Assembly: GCF_014836945.1 (NCBI RefSeq)
Contig: NZ_JACSPX010000001.1
Coordinates: 186,001 to 250,000 of the forward strand
Direction of reading: 5' to 3'
DNA: 64,000 nt
Source: Microbacterium commune
GTDB taxonomy: Bacteria; Actinomycetota; Actinomycetes; Actinomycetales; Microbacteriaceae
Each line of letters opens with the position of its first letter. Position 1 is the stretch's first letter. The notes beneath the pieces are model-generated. The model made no database searches and was not told the origin of the DNA. It saw only the letters and a list, made by a program, of their open reading frames with translations. Shown here piece after piece: positions 30,023-38,019 of the stretch. Both the position numbers and the translations under genes were made by a program.

Positions 30023-31687
30023 TCACATCCTCTCGGGGGCCGAGACTCCGAGCAGGTCGAGACCGTTGCGCAGCACCTGACCGGTGGCGTCGTTCAGCCA
30101 CAGCCGGGTGCGGTGCACCGTCTGTATCGGGTCGTCGCCCTTGGGGATGACCCGGCAGTTGTCGTACCAGCGGTGGTAGAGACCCGCGAGCTCCTCGAGG
30201 TAGCGCGCGATGCGGTGCGGCTCGCGCACCTCGGCTGCGAACGCCACCAGGCGGGGGAACTCCTGCAGCGCCCCGAGCAGAGCGCTCTCGGTCTCGTGGG
30301 TGAGCAGTTCGGGAGCGAACTCCGAGCGATCCACGCCGGAGTCCGCGGCATTGCGAGCCACGTTGTGCGTGCGCGCGTGCGCGTACTGCACGTAGAACAC
30401 CGGGTTGTCGTTGGTGCGCTTCTGCAGCAGCTCGGGATCGAGATCGAGCGGCGAGTCGGCCGGCGATCGCTCGAGCGCGTAGCGCAGCGCGTCGGTGCCG
30501 ATCCATGCCCGCAGGTCATCCATCTCGATGATGTTGCCCGCGCGCTTGGACAGGCGGGCACCGCGCACCGACACGAGCTGGCCGATGAGCACCTGGATGT
30601 TCTTCTCCGGATCCTCGCCGGCCGCCCCCGCGATCGCCTTGAGACGATGCACGTAGCCATGGTGATCGGCGCCGAGCAGGTAGATCTTGTTCTGGAATCC
30701 GCGATCGCTCTTGTTGAGGTAGTAGGCGGCGTCGGCGGCGAAGTACGTGTATTCGCCGTTCGAGCGGCGGATGACCCGATCCTTGTCGTCGCCGAAGTCG
30801 GTGGTGCGCACCCAGACGGCACCGTCCTCATCGAAGACATGACCCTGGTCGCGCAGACGGTCGACCGCCTGATCGACGAGGCTCGACCCCTCGGGGCCCT
30901 GGGCGTGCAGGGTGCGCTCGGAGAACCAGACGTCGAAGGGCACGTTGAAGGCGTCGAGGGATGCCCGGATCTCGGCGAGCTGATACTCGTACGCCTGGTC
31001 ACGGGCGATCACGAGCTGCTCGGCCTCGGGCATCTCGAGCAGGCCGGGGTGCGCGGCGAGCACGCGCTTCGCGAGCTCGGCGATGTACTCGCCGGGGTAG
31101 CCGCCCTCGGGCGTCGGCTCGCCCTTGGCCGACGCGAGGATCGACAGCGCGAAGCGCTCCATCTGCACCCCGGCGTCGTTGATGTAGTACTCGCGCACGG
31201 CGTCGGCTCCGCTGGCGAGCAGCAGACGCACGATCGAGTCGCCCAGGGCTGCCCAGCGGGTGTGACCGATGTGCAGCGGCCCGACGGGGTTGGCGGAGAC
31301 GAACTCGACGTTCACCGAGACCCCGTCCTGGGAGTCGTTGGTGCCGTACGCGTCCCCCGCCTCGACGATGGTCTTCGCGAGGGCGCCTGCTGCGCCCGCC
31401 TCGAGGCGGATGTTGATGAAGCCGGGTCCGGCGACCTCCACAGCCTGGATGCCGTCGGTCCTCGTCAGGCCGTCGGCGATCCGCTGCGCCAGCTCGCGCG
31501 GGTTCGACCCCAGCCGCTTGGCCACGCGCATCGCGATGTTCGTCGACCAGTCTCCGTGGTCGCGATTGCGCGGACGCTCGAGCACGATGTCCGCGGCGTC
31601 GACGCCGAGGCCCTCATCCGATCGCAGCGAGGCCGCGATCGGGTCGAGGACGGCGAGGACAGCGGCGGAGAGGGCTTCAGGGTTCAT
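30023..31687 (-). CDS. argS: Arginine--tRNA ligase
   Basis: A 554-residue class I aminoacyl-tRNA synthetase. The HIGH motif is in NPVGPLHIGHTRWA; the N-terminal Add-1 domain that contacts the tRNA D-loop and the C-terminal anticodon-binding DALRA domain (VFYVQYAHARTHNVARN) are complete. The canonical KMSKS is replaced by RGARLSKRAG, which is common in ArgRS. A TAGACT box lies 9 nt before the ATG, giving a near-leaderless mRNA. Confidence 0.96.
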   Translation of the reverse strand: MNPEALSAAVLAVLDPIAASLRSDEGLGVDAADIVLERPRNRDHGDWSTNIAMRVAKRLGSNPRELAQRIADGLTRTDGIQAVEVAGPGFINIRLEAGAAGALAKTIVEAGDAYGTNDSQDGVSVNVEFVSANPVGPLHIGHTRWAALGDSIVRLLLASGADAVREYYINDAGVQMERFALSILASAKGEPTPEGGYPGEYIAELAKRVLAAHPGLLEMPEAEQLVIARDQAYEYQLAEIRASLDAFNVPFDVWFSERTLHAQGPEGSSLVDQAVDRLRDQGHVFDEDGAVWVRTTDFGDDKDRVIRRSNGEYTYFAADAAYYLNKSDRGFQNKIYLLGADHHGYVHRLKAIAGAAGEDPEKNIQVLIGQLVSVRGARLSKRAGNIIEMDDLRAWIGTDALRYALERSPADSPLDLDPELLQKRTNDNPVFYVQYAHARTHNVARNAADSGVDRSEFAPELLTHETESALLGALQEFPRLVAFAAEVREPHRIARYLEELAGLYHRWYDNCRVIPKGDDPIQTVHRTRLWLNDATGQVLRNGLDLLGVSAPERM

Positions 31688-31696
31688 AGGGGATCA

Positions 31697-31702
31697 AGTC
31701 TA
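31697..31702 (-). promoter_or_regulatory. -10 box of the argS promoter
   Basis: TAGACT on the minus strand, 9 nt before the argS ATG. Confidence 0.45.
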
Positions 31703-31784
31703 CGGCTCGCCGCATCCCCGGCCGGAAACCCGGGCGCGCACACGCGCTGGCGACCATCGTGATTCATTCGTGACGTGGCGGTGT

Positions 31785-31813
31785 TTGACGTTTTCGTCGC
31801 ATGAGAATAGTTT
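31785..31813 (+). promoter_or_regulatory. Promoter of the murR-ngcEFG operon
   Basis: TTGACG (31785-31790) and TAGTTT (31808-31813) stand 17 nt apart. This is the best two-element promoter in the window. It gives a leader of about 55 nt ending in GGAGG before the regulator start. Confidence 0.7.
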
Positions 31814-31816
31814 TCA
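31802..31816 (+). promoter_or_regulatory. Candidate MurR/RpiR operator
   Basis: TGAGAA-TAG-TTTTCA is an inverted repeat with one mismatch, centred inside the -10 element. RpiR-family regulators often bind TGAAA-type palindromes. Its position would block RNA polymerase, so autoregulation of the operon is the simple reading. Confidence 0.55.
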
Positions 31817-31874
31817 GTGCAACGGGGATCCCGGACGAGAGCTCGCGCTCCCGCCCCCGACGAACCTGGAGGCA

Positions 31875-32801
31875 ATGGTGCCACGGACCCGCGACATCGG
31901 AAACGGCCTGACGATCGCACGGCGCATCGCAGATCGCCGGCGCACCATGCCCGCGGCCATGAGCAGGATCGCCGACGTGGTCGCCGATCACCCGGCGGCT
32001 CCCGTGGAGCTGACCATCACCGAACTCGCCGATCGCGCCGGTACGTCCGCTGCCACCGTCACCCGCTTCTGCCGCGCACTCGGCTTCGACGGATACACCC
32101 AGTTCCGGGTCGGAGTGGCCTCCGAGATCGGCCGCGGCGATGCCGAGGAGAGCTGGCATGCCGACATGGGTCGCGAGCTGAGCGCCTCCGACGAGCCAGG
32201 CAAGATCCTGCAGACGCTGCTGAACCTGCACGTCAAGAGCCTGCAGAGCACGGCGAGGGGCCTCGACCTCGACGCGGTGCTGCGCGCCGCCGACGCGATC
32301 ACCGCGGCGCGTCACGTCGACATCTACGGCGTCGGCGGCAGCGGGGTCATGGCTCGCGAGTTCCAGGGGCGGCTCTACCGCATCGGCGTCAACGCGCACT
32401 GCTGGTCGGACGTGCACGACGGACTCACCAGCGCGGTGCTGCAGGATCAGTCGTCGGTCGCGATCGGCATCTCCAGCACCGGGCGCACCGAGGAGACGGT
32501 GCAGATGCTCTCCCAGGCTCAGTCGGCAGGAGCGTTCACCGTGGCGATCACGCATGACATCGATTCGCCCCTCGCCGCACTCGCCGACATCTCGCTCGCC
32601 ACGGCGGAGCCCACCGCCTACCTGCGCCCCGACGACCTGTCGGTCAAGCACTCCCAGCTGCTCGTGCTCGACCTGCTCTACGTGCTCGCCGCACAGCAGA
32701 CCTTCGGGGTGGCCGCCACCCGTCTGGCCGCCAGCGCCATGGCCGTGGCCCCGCACCGCCGCGCGCCGCGCGCGCACCGGCCCGACACCACCGGGCCCTG
32801 A
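31875..32801 (+). CDS. MurR/RpiR-family transcriptional regulator
   Basis: A 308-residue regulator with an N-terminal HTH_6 domain (about 20-95; ITELADRAGTSAATVTRFCRALGFDGYTQFR is the helix-turn-helix) and a C-terminal SIS domain (about 125-270; VDIYGVGGSGVMAREFQGRLYRIG and GISSTGRTEETVQM bind phosphosugars). The effector is probably an amino-sugar phosphate such as GlcNAc-6-P, by analogy with MurR and NagR-like members. The ATG at 31875 is right behind GGAGG; a GTG one codon later is better spaced. First gene of the importer operon, 57 nt before the binding-protein gene. Confidence 0.9.
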   Translation: MVPRTRDIGNGLTIARRIADRRRTMPAAMSRIADVVADHPAAPVELTITELADRAGTSAATVTRFCRALGFDGYTQFRVGVASEIGRGDAEESWHADMGRELSASDEPGKILQTLLNLHVKSLQSTARGLDLDAVLRAADAITAARHVDIYGVGGSGVMAREFQGRLYRIGVNAHCWSDVHDGLTSAVLQDQSSVAIGISSTGRTEETVQMLSQAQSAGAFTVAITHDIDSPLAALADISLATAEPTAYLRPDDLSVKHSQLLVLDLLYVLAAQQTFGVAATRLAASAMAVAPHRRAPRAHRPDTTGP

Positions 32802-32858
32802 GCCCGCCGAAGAACCCGACCCCAACACCGATTCACATCCACAACGGAAGGTAATGAG

Positions 32859-34277
32859 ATGGACATCAAAGACGCATCCATCAGCCGTCGCAACCTGCTT
32901 CGCGGTGCGGCAGCCGCAGCGCTGCTGCTGCCGTTCGGCGCCACCCTCGCCTCGTGCGCCGCTCCCGGCGGCGGCGGGGGCGAGAAGGGCCCGGCCGGTG
33001 AAGTCACAGCCGACAACCCGTTCGGCGTGGCAGCCAACTCGATGGTCGATGCGGTGATCTTCAACGGCGGCTACGGCATCGACTATGTCGAGAACTCCGC
33101 GAAGCTGATGGAGAAGAGCAAGGGCCTGGACGGCGTGACCGTCAAGGTCTCGCCCTCGACGAAGATCGCCACCGAGCTGCAGCCACGGTTCGTCGGCGGC
33201 AACCCTCCGGACCTGATCGACAACTCGGGCGCCAACTCGATCGGATGGAACACCATCCTCGATCAGCTCGAAGAGCTCGACGATGTGCTCGAGGCGAACA
33301 ACACCGACGGCGAGAAGATCGCCGACACGGTGTTCTCCGGCGTGAAGGATCCGGGCACGTTCGACGGCAAGTTCGTCGCCCTCAACTACGTGCTCACGGT
33401 CTACGGCATCTGGTACTCCTCGAGCCTCTTCGAGGAGAACGGCTGGTCGGTGCCCACGAGCTGGCAGGACCTGAAGGACCTCGGCGCCAAGGCGAAGGAG
33501 CAGGGCAAGTACCTGTTCCTGTGGGGCAAGGAGGCGGCGACCTATTACCAGACGATGGTCATCGACTCGGCCGTCGTGCAGGCCGGCGACGACGTGCGCC
33601 TGCCGCTGGAGAACCTCGCCGAGGACGCGTGGTCGCACCCCGTGCTGCAGGACATCCTGAACATCTTCTACGAGCTGATCCAGGCCGGCTACGTCAAGCC
33701 CGGCGGTTCGGGCACGCAGTTCACCGAGGCGCAGGCGCAGTGGAGCAACGCACAGGAGGCGCTGCTGTACCCGTCCGGCTCGTGGATCGAGAACGAGATG
33801 AAGGATCAGACGGCCGACGGCTTCAAGATGAAGGGCATCTCGGAGCTGCCTCTGGACGGAAACCAGACCACGCCCGCGGGCACGGCGCGCGTCGAGGCGG
33901 GCGAGCCGTTCATCGTGCCGTCGAAGGCGAAGAACCCCGAGGGCGGCAAGGAGCTGCTGCGCACCATGCTGTCGAAGGAGGCGGCGACCGACTTCGCCAA
34001 GAGCAAGCTCGCGCCGACGGTCGTCAAGGACACCGTCCCCGCCGACGGCTTCGGCTCCACCGCGCTGGTCTCGCAGTCCGAGATCATCGCCGCCGCCGAC
34101 GGCAACGTGTTCACCATCAAGTCGACGAACCTGTACGGCATGAACAGCGACCAGCTGCCGATCTGGAACTCGTTCCTGGACGGAAAGATGGACGTCGCCA
34201 CGCTCACCACGCAGCTGCAGGCCCTGGTCGACAAGGTGCGGGAGGACGACTCCATCAAGAAGATCGAGATCAAGTGA
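32859..34277 (+). CDS. NgcE-like amino-sugar ABC transporter substrate-binding lipoprotein
   Basis: A 472-residue family-1 type sugar-binding protein. It has a twin-arginine signal (SRRNLLRG at 9-16) and a lipobox LASC with Cys33, so it is exported folded and anchored on the outer face of the membrane. The sequence around FNGGYGIDYVENSAKLMEKS, the invariant-looking DLIDNSGANSIGW and the late YPSGSWIENEM resembles Streptomyces NgcE, which binds N-acetylglucosamine and chitobiose. The assignment is by recalled family resemblance and by the adjoining SIS-domain regulator. ATG at 32859 with GGAAGG 8 nt upstream. Confidence 0.82.
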   Translation: MDIKDASISRRNLLRGAAAAALLLPFGATLASCAAPGGGGGEKGPAGEVTADNPFGVAANSMVDAVIFNGGYGIDYVENSAKLMEKSKGLDGVTVKVSPSTKIATELQPRFVGGNPPDLIDNSGANSIGWNTILDQLEELDDVLEANNTDGEKIADTVFSGVKDPGTFDGKFVALNYVLTVYGIWYSSSLFEENGWSVPTSWQDLKDLGAKAKEQGKYLFLWGKEAATYYQTMVIDSAVVQAGDDVRLPLENLAEDAWSHPVLQDILNIFYELIQAGYVKPGGSGTQFTEAQAQWSNAQEALLYPSGSWIENEMKDQTADGFKMKGISELPLDGNQTTPAGTARVEAGEPFIVPSKAKNPEGGKELLRTMLSKEAATDFAKSKLAPTVVKDTVPADGFGSTALVSQSEIIAAADGNVFTIKSTNLYGMNSDQLPIWNSFLDGKMDVATLTTQLQALVDKVREDDSIKKIEIK

Positions 34278-35293
34278 CCACTGCTCCCGGTGTCGACGCG
34301 GCGCTGGACACCGTCGCCGTGACGGCGGCCCGGGCGGGGCGGCGCAAGCCGCCCCGCCTCGGGCGGCGCCCGCTGACCTTCGACTACATCTCCTTCCTGC
34401 TGGTGTTCCTCGGCCTGCCGGTCGCGGTGTTCCTGATCTTCGTGATCTCGCCGTTCGTGCAGGCCGTGTACTACTCGATGACCAACTGGACGGGCTTCAC
34501 GCCCGAGATGGACTTCATCGGGGCGAAGAACTTCGTGAAGCTCTTCGCCGACGCGACCTTCATGCAGGCGATGGGCAACAACATCCTGCTCGCCATCGTG
34601 CTGCCGCTGATCACGCTCACGATCGCGCTCGTCTTCGCGAGCATGATCACCATCGGCGGCCCGAGCAGCGGTCAGGTGCGCGGGCTGCGCGCGTCCAGCT
34701 TCTACCGGGTGGTGTCGTTCTTCCCGTACGTCATCCCCGCGATCGTCATCGGCATCCTGTGGAGCATGATCTACACCCCCAGCGGCCTGCTGAACGGCCT
34801 GCTCGGGGCGGCCGGGATCGACATGAACGACTTCGCCTGGCTGGGCGATGAGCGCACCGCGATGGGTGCCTCCATCTTCGTCATGGCGTGGGGCATGATC
34901 GGCTTCTACATGGTGCTGTTCATCGCGGCGATCAAGGGCGTGCCCGCCGAGATCTACGAGGCGGCGCGCATCGACGGCGCGGGCCGGTTCCGCACGACCG
35001 TGTCGATCACGCTGCCGCTCATCCGCGACAACGTGCAGACCGCCTACATCTACCTCGGCATCATGGCGCTGGACGCCTACGTCTACATGGTGGCGCTGAA
35101 CGCGACCGGCGGGCCGGGCAACAGCACCCTCGTGATGAGCCAGTACCTGTTCCGCACGGCCTTCGAGAAGGGCCAGTTCGGCCTCGCCAGCGCCATGGGC
35201 GTGGTGCTGGCCGTGATCACACTCATCTTCGCCGCGGCGGTGTTCCTCGTGAACCGTCTCACCGGCGGCAAGGACGACGGAGGCCGAGCATGA
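34274..35293 (+). CDS. Sugar ABC transporter permease (NgcF/MalF type)
   Basis: A 339-residue permease with six membrane segments after a basic cytoplasmic start (RAGRRKPPRLGRRPLTFDY). The EAA loop that contacts the ATPase is EIYEAARIDGAGRFRTTVSITLPLI. The GTG start overlaps the binding-protein stop by 4 nt. It works with the next gene as a heterodimer. Confidence 0.93.
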   Translation: MTTAPGVDAALDTVAVTAARAGRRKPPRLGRRPLTFDYISFLLVFLGLPVAVFLIFVISPFVQAVYYSMTNWTGFTPEMDFIGAKNFVKLFADATFMQAMGNNILLAIVLPLITLTIALVFASMITIGGPSSGQVRGLRASSFYRVVSFFPYVIPAIVIGILWSMIYTPSGLLNGLLGAAGIDMNDFAWLGDERTAMGASIFVMAWGMIGFYMVLFIAAIKGVPAEIYEAARIDGAGRFRTTVSITLPLIRDNVQTAYIYLGIMALDAYVYMVALNATGGPGNSTLVMSQYLFRTAFEKGQFGLASAMGVVLAVITLIFAAAVFLVNRLTGGKDDGGRA

Positions 35294-36204
35294 GCCAGCA
35301 GACCCGGACCCTGATCGCCGTCGACCCCCGACGCGCGCGCCGCGAGGGCGGCGTCGACCGCAAGGCCAGGTCGACCCCGGGGGATCGCGTCGTCGGCGCG
35401 GTGTCGCACGTCGTGCTGACCATCTGGGCGATCGTGGTGATCCTGCCCATGCTGTGGACCCTGCTGAGCTCGTTCAAGTCCACGAGGGAGATCTTCGCGT
35501 CCCCGTTCGGGCTGCCCGCGCAGTGGAACCTCGACAACTACGCCTCCGCCTGGGGCAAGTACAACTTCGGGCAGATGTTCCTGAACACGGTCATCGTCGT
35601 GGGTGCCGCTCTCATCCTGGTGATGCTGCTGGGCGCCATGTGCGCCTACGTGCTCGCCCGCTTCTCGGTACCGGGCAGCCGCGTGATCTACTACCTGATG
35701 CTGGCGGGACTCACCTTCCCGGTGTTCCTCGCCATCGTGCCGCTGTTCTTCATCCTGCAGGGCATGGGCCTGCTGAACACGCTGCCGGGGCTGATCCTCA
35801 CCTACGTGGCCTTCGCGCTGCCGTTCACGGTCTTCTTCCTGTTCTCGTTCTTCAAGTCCCTGCCGTACGAGATCCAGGAGGCGGCGTACGTCGACGGAGC
35901 CAGCGAATGGCGCACCTTCTTCCAGGTGATGCTGCCGATGGCGAAGCCCGGACTCGCCGCGGTGGCGATCCTGAACTTCCTCGGCCTCTGGAACCAGTTC
36001 CTGCTGCCCGTCGCGCTGAACACCGATCAGGCGAAGTACGTCCTCTCGCAGGGCATGGCGGCGTTCGCGTCCGCCGCGGGATACGCCGTGGACTTCGGCG
36101 CGCTGTTCGCCGCCGTGATCATCACGATCGCCCCTGTACTGCTGGTGTACATCTTCTTCCAGCGTCAGCTGCAGGGCTCCGTCACCCAGGGGACGTCCAA
36201 GTAG
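35290..36204 (+). CDS. Sugar ABC transporter permease (NgcG/MalG type)
   Basis: A 304-residue permease with six membrane segments; the EAA loop is EIQEAAYVDGASEWRTFFQVMLPMAKP. It follows its partner with an ATGA overlap. No ATP-binding gene is found in the operon. In actinobacteria such importers borrow the shared ATPase MsiK, and that is the likely case here. Confidence 0.93.
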   Translation: MSQQTRTLIAVDPRRARREGGVDRKARSTPGDRVVGAVSHVVLTIWAIVVILPMLWTLLSSFKSTREIFASPFGLPAQWNLDNYASAWGKYNFGQMFLNTVIVVGAALILVMLLGAMCAYVLARFSVPGSRVIYYLMLAGLTFPVFLAIVPLFFILQGMGLLNTLPGLILTYVAFALPFTVFFLFSFFKSLPYEIQEAAYVDGASEWRTFFQVMLPMAKPGLAAVAILNFLGLWNQFLLPVALNTDQAKYVLSQGMAAFASAAGYAVDFGALFAAVIITIAPVLLVYIFFQRQLQGSVTQGTSK

Positions 36205-36219
36205 CCGGCATCCGTCGCT

Positions 36220-36225
36220 TACGCT
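36220..36225 (+). promoter_or_regulatory. -10 box of the leaderless SGNH hydrolase gene
   Basis: TACGCT lies 6 nt before the ATG at 36232. Confidence 0.5.
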
Positions 36226-36231
36226 CTTCTC

Positions 36232-37026
36232 ATGACCCTGCACTCGCCGACCCGACGGCGTCGCACGGCCCTCGCGCTCGGAGGCGCCCTCGCGGTCGCG
36301 CTCGCCGTCACCCTCGGCATCACTCGTCCCTGGCTGCCGCCCGCGGAGACCGCTCCGGTCGCCGCGGCCGAGAACGGCGTCTCGCCGGTGGCTCTGACGC
36401 TCCCCGACGATCCCGAGGTGCTCGTCTTCGGCGACTCGTGGACCTACGGGTCGGCGGCGACCGTCCCGACGAACGGCTACGCGTATCGTCTCGCCCGGCT
36501 CATCCCCGGCGACACGGTGGTGCGCGGGGTGCGCGGCAGCGGTTACCAGCGCCCAGGGCTCGATGGGCCGGACTTCCTCACCCGGGTCGCCGAGCTGGAG
36601 TCGTGGATCGACCCCGATCTGATCATCCTGCAGGGATCGATCAACGACCGTCTGTCGGACGCGGCCGCATACCCCGCCGCGGTGAACGCGGTGTGGGATG
36701 CCGTGGTCGCCCGGTATCCGGACGTGCCCATCGTCATCCTCGGACCTGCGCCGCACGAGCTGCCGGTCGGTGCGTCGACGGCGCGCATCGACCGCGACCT
36801 CGCCGATCTCGCGGCGACGCGCGGCTGGCGCTACATCTCCCCCGTGCAGGAGGAGTGGATCACCGAGGCGAACTACCGGCAGCTGATCGATGTCGGCGCC
36901 GGGCGCAAGCATCCCTCCGATGCCGGTCACGCCTACCTCGCCGAGAGGGTCGCCGCGGCGCTCGAGCGCTTCCGCACCGCCCCGGTGACCGCGGCCGACG
37001 AGGTCAAGCCGAAGCCGGCGAAGTAG
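36232..37026 (+). CDS. SGNH/GDSL-family hydrolase, exported
   Basis: A 264-residue protein with a basic start (PTRRRRTALALGG), one hydrophobic signal segment (about 13-32) and an SGNH esterase domain. Block I is VFGDSWTYG with Ser69, a glycine block is RGSGYQRPG, block III is QGSINDRLSD (Asn), and the C-terminal Asp/His pair is in HPSDAGHAYLAER. It is likely an extracytoplasmic esterase or lipase; the substrate is unknown. It ends at the base next to the stop of the convergent DUF488 gene. Confidence 0.87.
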   Translation: MTLHSPTRRRRTALALGGALAVALAVTLGITRPWLPPAETAPVAAAENGVSPVALTLPDDPEVLVFGDSWTYGSAATVPTNGYAYRLARLIPGDTVVRGVRGSGYQRPGLDGPDFLTRVAELESWIDPDLIILQGSINDRLSDAAAYPAAVNAVWDAVVARYPDVPIVILGPAPHELPVGASTARIDRDLADLAATRGWRYISPVQEEWITEANYRQLIDVGAGRKHPSDAGHAYLAERVAAALERFRTAPVTAADEVKPKPAK

Positions 37027-37557
37027 TCAGCCGGCCACGGGGTACTCGACCGTGCCGTCCCTGGGCTCCGCGCCCGGCGTCAGCGTCGCCTCCGCCACCC
37101 GGCCGTCCGGCATCAGATGGCCCACGGCGACACCGCGCGCCAGCAGATGATCGGCGATGATCCGCCGGTGGCAGCGCCACCAGACCGCCTCCGAGCACAT
37201 CACCGCCGCTGCCCCGGCGACGTCCTCCGCGACGGCCAGCAGCTCATCGACGCCCTCGGCGAACTCGCCGCTCAGCGCGTAGTCGGCGTAGTTGTGGAAG
37301 CTGCGGTTGCGCCACATCCCGTTGACCTCGTCGGGGACATCGCGCTGCAGGTTCCGGCGTCCACCCAGCTGCTCGATGCGCAGATACCGGATGTCCTGCT
37401 CGGGCAGCGAGGCGGCGAGGGCATCGGCGTTGAACCACGGGTACCGGTTCGAGCCGGGCAGGCGGCGCACGTCGATCACCGCACCCACATCGGCCGCGCG
37501 CAGCAGACCGGTGAACTCCTCGAGAGGGTGGGTGGAGTGGCCGACGGTGAGGATCAT
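37027..37557 (-). CDS. DUF488 family protein
   Basis: A 176-residue protein of the DUF488 family, with the conserved start ILTVGHSTHPLEEFTGLLRAADVGAVIDVR and the cysteine-containing VMCSEAVWWRCHRRIIADHL. The biochemical role is unknown. The WRCHR segment looks like a metal or nucleic-acid contact. It is downstream of the DUF2945 gene with only 3 nt between, so they form one unit. Confidence 0.9.
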   Translation of the reverse strand: MILTVGHSTHPLEEFTGLLRAADVGAVIDVRRLPGSNRYPWFNADALAASLPEQDIRYLRIEQLGGRRNLQRDVPDEVNGMWRNRSFHNYADYALSGEFAEGVDELLAVAEDVAGAAAVMCSEAVWWRCHRRIIADHLLARGVAVGHLMPDGRVAEATLTPGAEPRDGTVEYPVAG

Positions 37558-37560
37558 CGC

Positions 37561-37776
37561 TCAGTCGTCGAGCAGGGTCAGCGCGCTGCCCTTGTGCGCC
37601 GCGATGTGGTCGGTCCTGTCGCTCTTGATCTCGTACTGCGGCTCGTCGTCGCTGGCGCGTCGCGTGCGGCCCTTGAACTCGAAGTCCGCGGTGTGCACCG
37701 TGGTGATGCGCCCGCGCACCCGCCCCGCCTCGGAGTTCCAGCTGACGTGGTCCCCGACCCTGTACCGTCTCGTCAT
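37561..37776 (-). CDS. DUF2945 (HVA1/TUDOR-like) small protein
   Basis: A 71-residue protein with the DUF2945 pattern: YRVGDHVSWNSEAGRVRGRITTVHT, then QYEIKSDRTDHIAAHKGSALTLL. It is predicted to form a small SH3/Tudor-like beta barrel. Members occur next to DUF488 or other stress genes, but their function is not known. ATG at 37776 with GAGGAG 8 nt upstream. Confidence 0.9.
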   Translation of the reverse strand: MTRRYRVGDHVSWNSEAGRVRGRITTVHTADFEFKGRTRRASDDEPQYEIKSDRTDHIAAHKGSALTLLDD

Positions 37777-37814
37777 CGCAGCGCTCCTCTCGCGATTCCG
37801 CAGCCGGAGACGAG

Positions 37815-37841
37815 AGAAGACCGCCCGGTGGACGGTCTTCT
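37815..37841 (-). terminator. Terminator after tRNA-Arg
   Basis: A 12-bp stem (37815-37826 with 37830-37841, one wobble on the minus strand) and a 3-nt loop, starting 10 nt after the tRNA 3' end. It separates the tRNA from the DUF2945 gene. Confidence 0.75.
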
Positions 37842-37850
37842 TCTGATACG

Positions 37851-37923
37851 TGCCCCCGACAGGAATCGAACCTGCGACCTACGGTACCGGAAACCGGCGC
37901 TCTATCCGCTGAGCTACGGAGGC
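37851..37923 (-). tRNA. tRNA-Arg (anticodon CCG)
   Basis: A 73-nt cloverleaf on the minus strand. The acceptor stem GCCTCCG pairs with CGGGGGC, the D stem is GCTC/GAGC, the T arm is GCAGG-TTCGAAT-CCTGT, and the anticodon loop TTCCGGT gives CCG, reading the CGG arginine codon. Position 27-43 is a C-U mismatch. CCA is not encoded. A discriminator A is at 37851. Confidence 0.93.
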
Positions 37924-37933
37924 GTACCGGACG

Positions 37934-37939
37934 AGCCTA
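37934..37939 (-). promoter_or_regulatory. -10 box of tRNA-Arg promoter
   Basis: TAGGCT on the minus strand, 10 nt before the first base of the tRNA. Confidence 0.5.
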
Positions 37940-38019
37940 CCAGCTGCGGGATGAGCGGAATGCACGCACCCGCGACCGGCGGCGCCGGCACCGCGCGGCA
38001 CCCGGCCCCCCGGGAATGC

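Noticed and set aside
28852..30150. 432-codon plus-strand frame through the right repeat array
   Set aside because: Repeats read as QAQGP/GRLRDP peptides, then antisense to DUF2993 and argS. Not a protein.
30023..31687. argS as a defective gene because KMSKS is missing
   Set aside because: Many functional ArgRS lack a canonical KMSKS; the length and other domains are complete.
37561..37776. DUF2945 gene as part of the tRNA transcript
   Set aside because: A 12-bp hairpin stands between them, and the gene has its own GAGGAG site.
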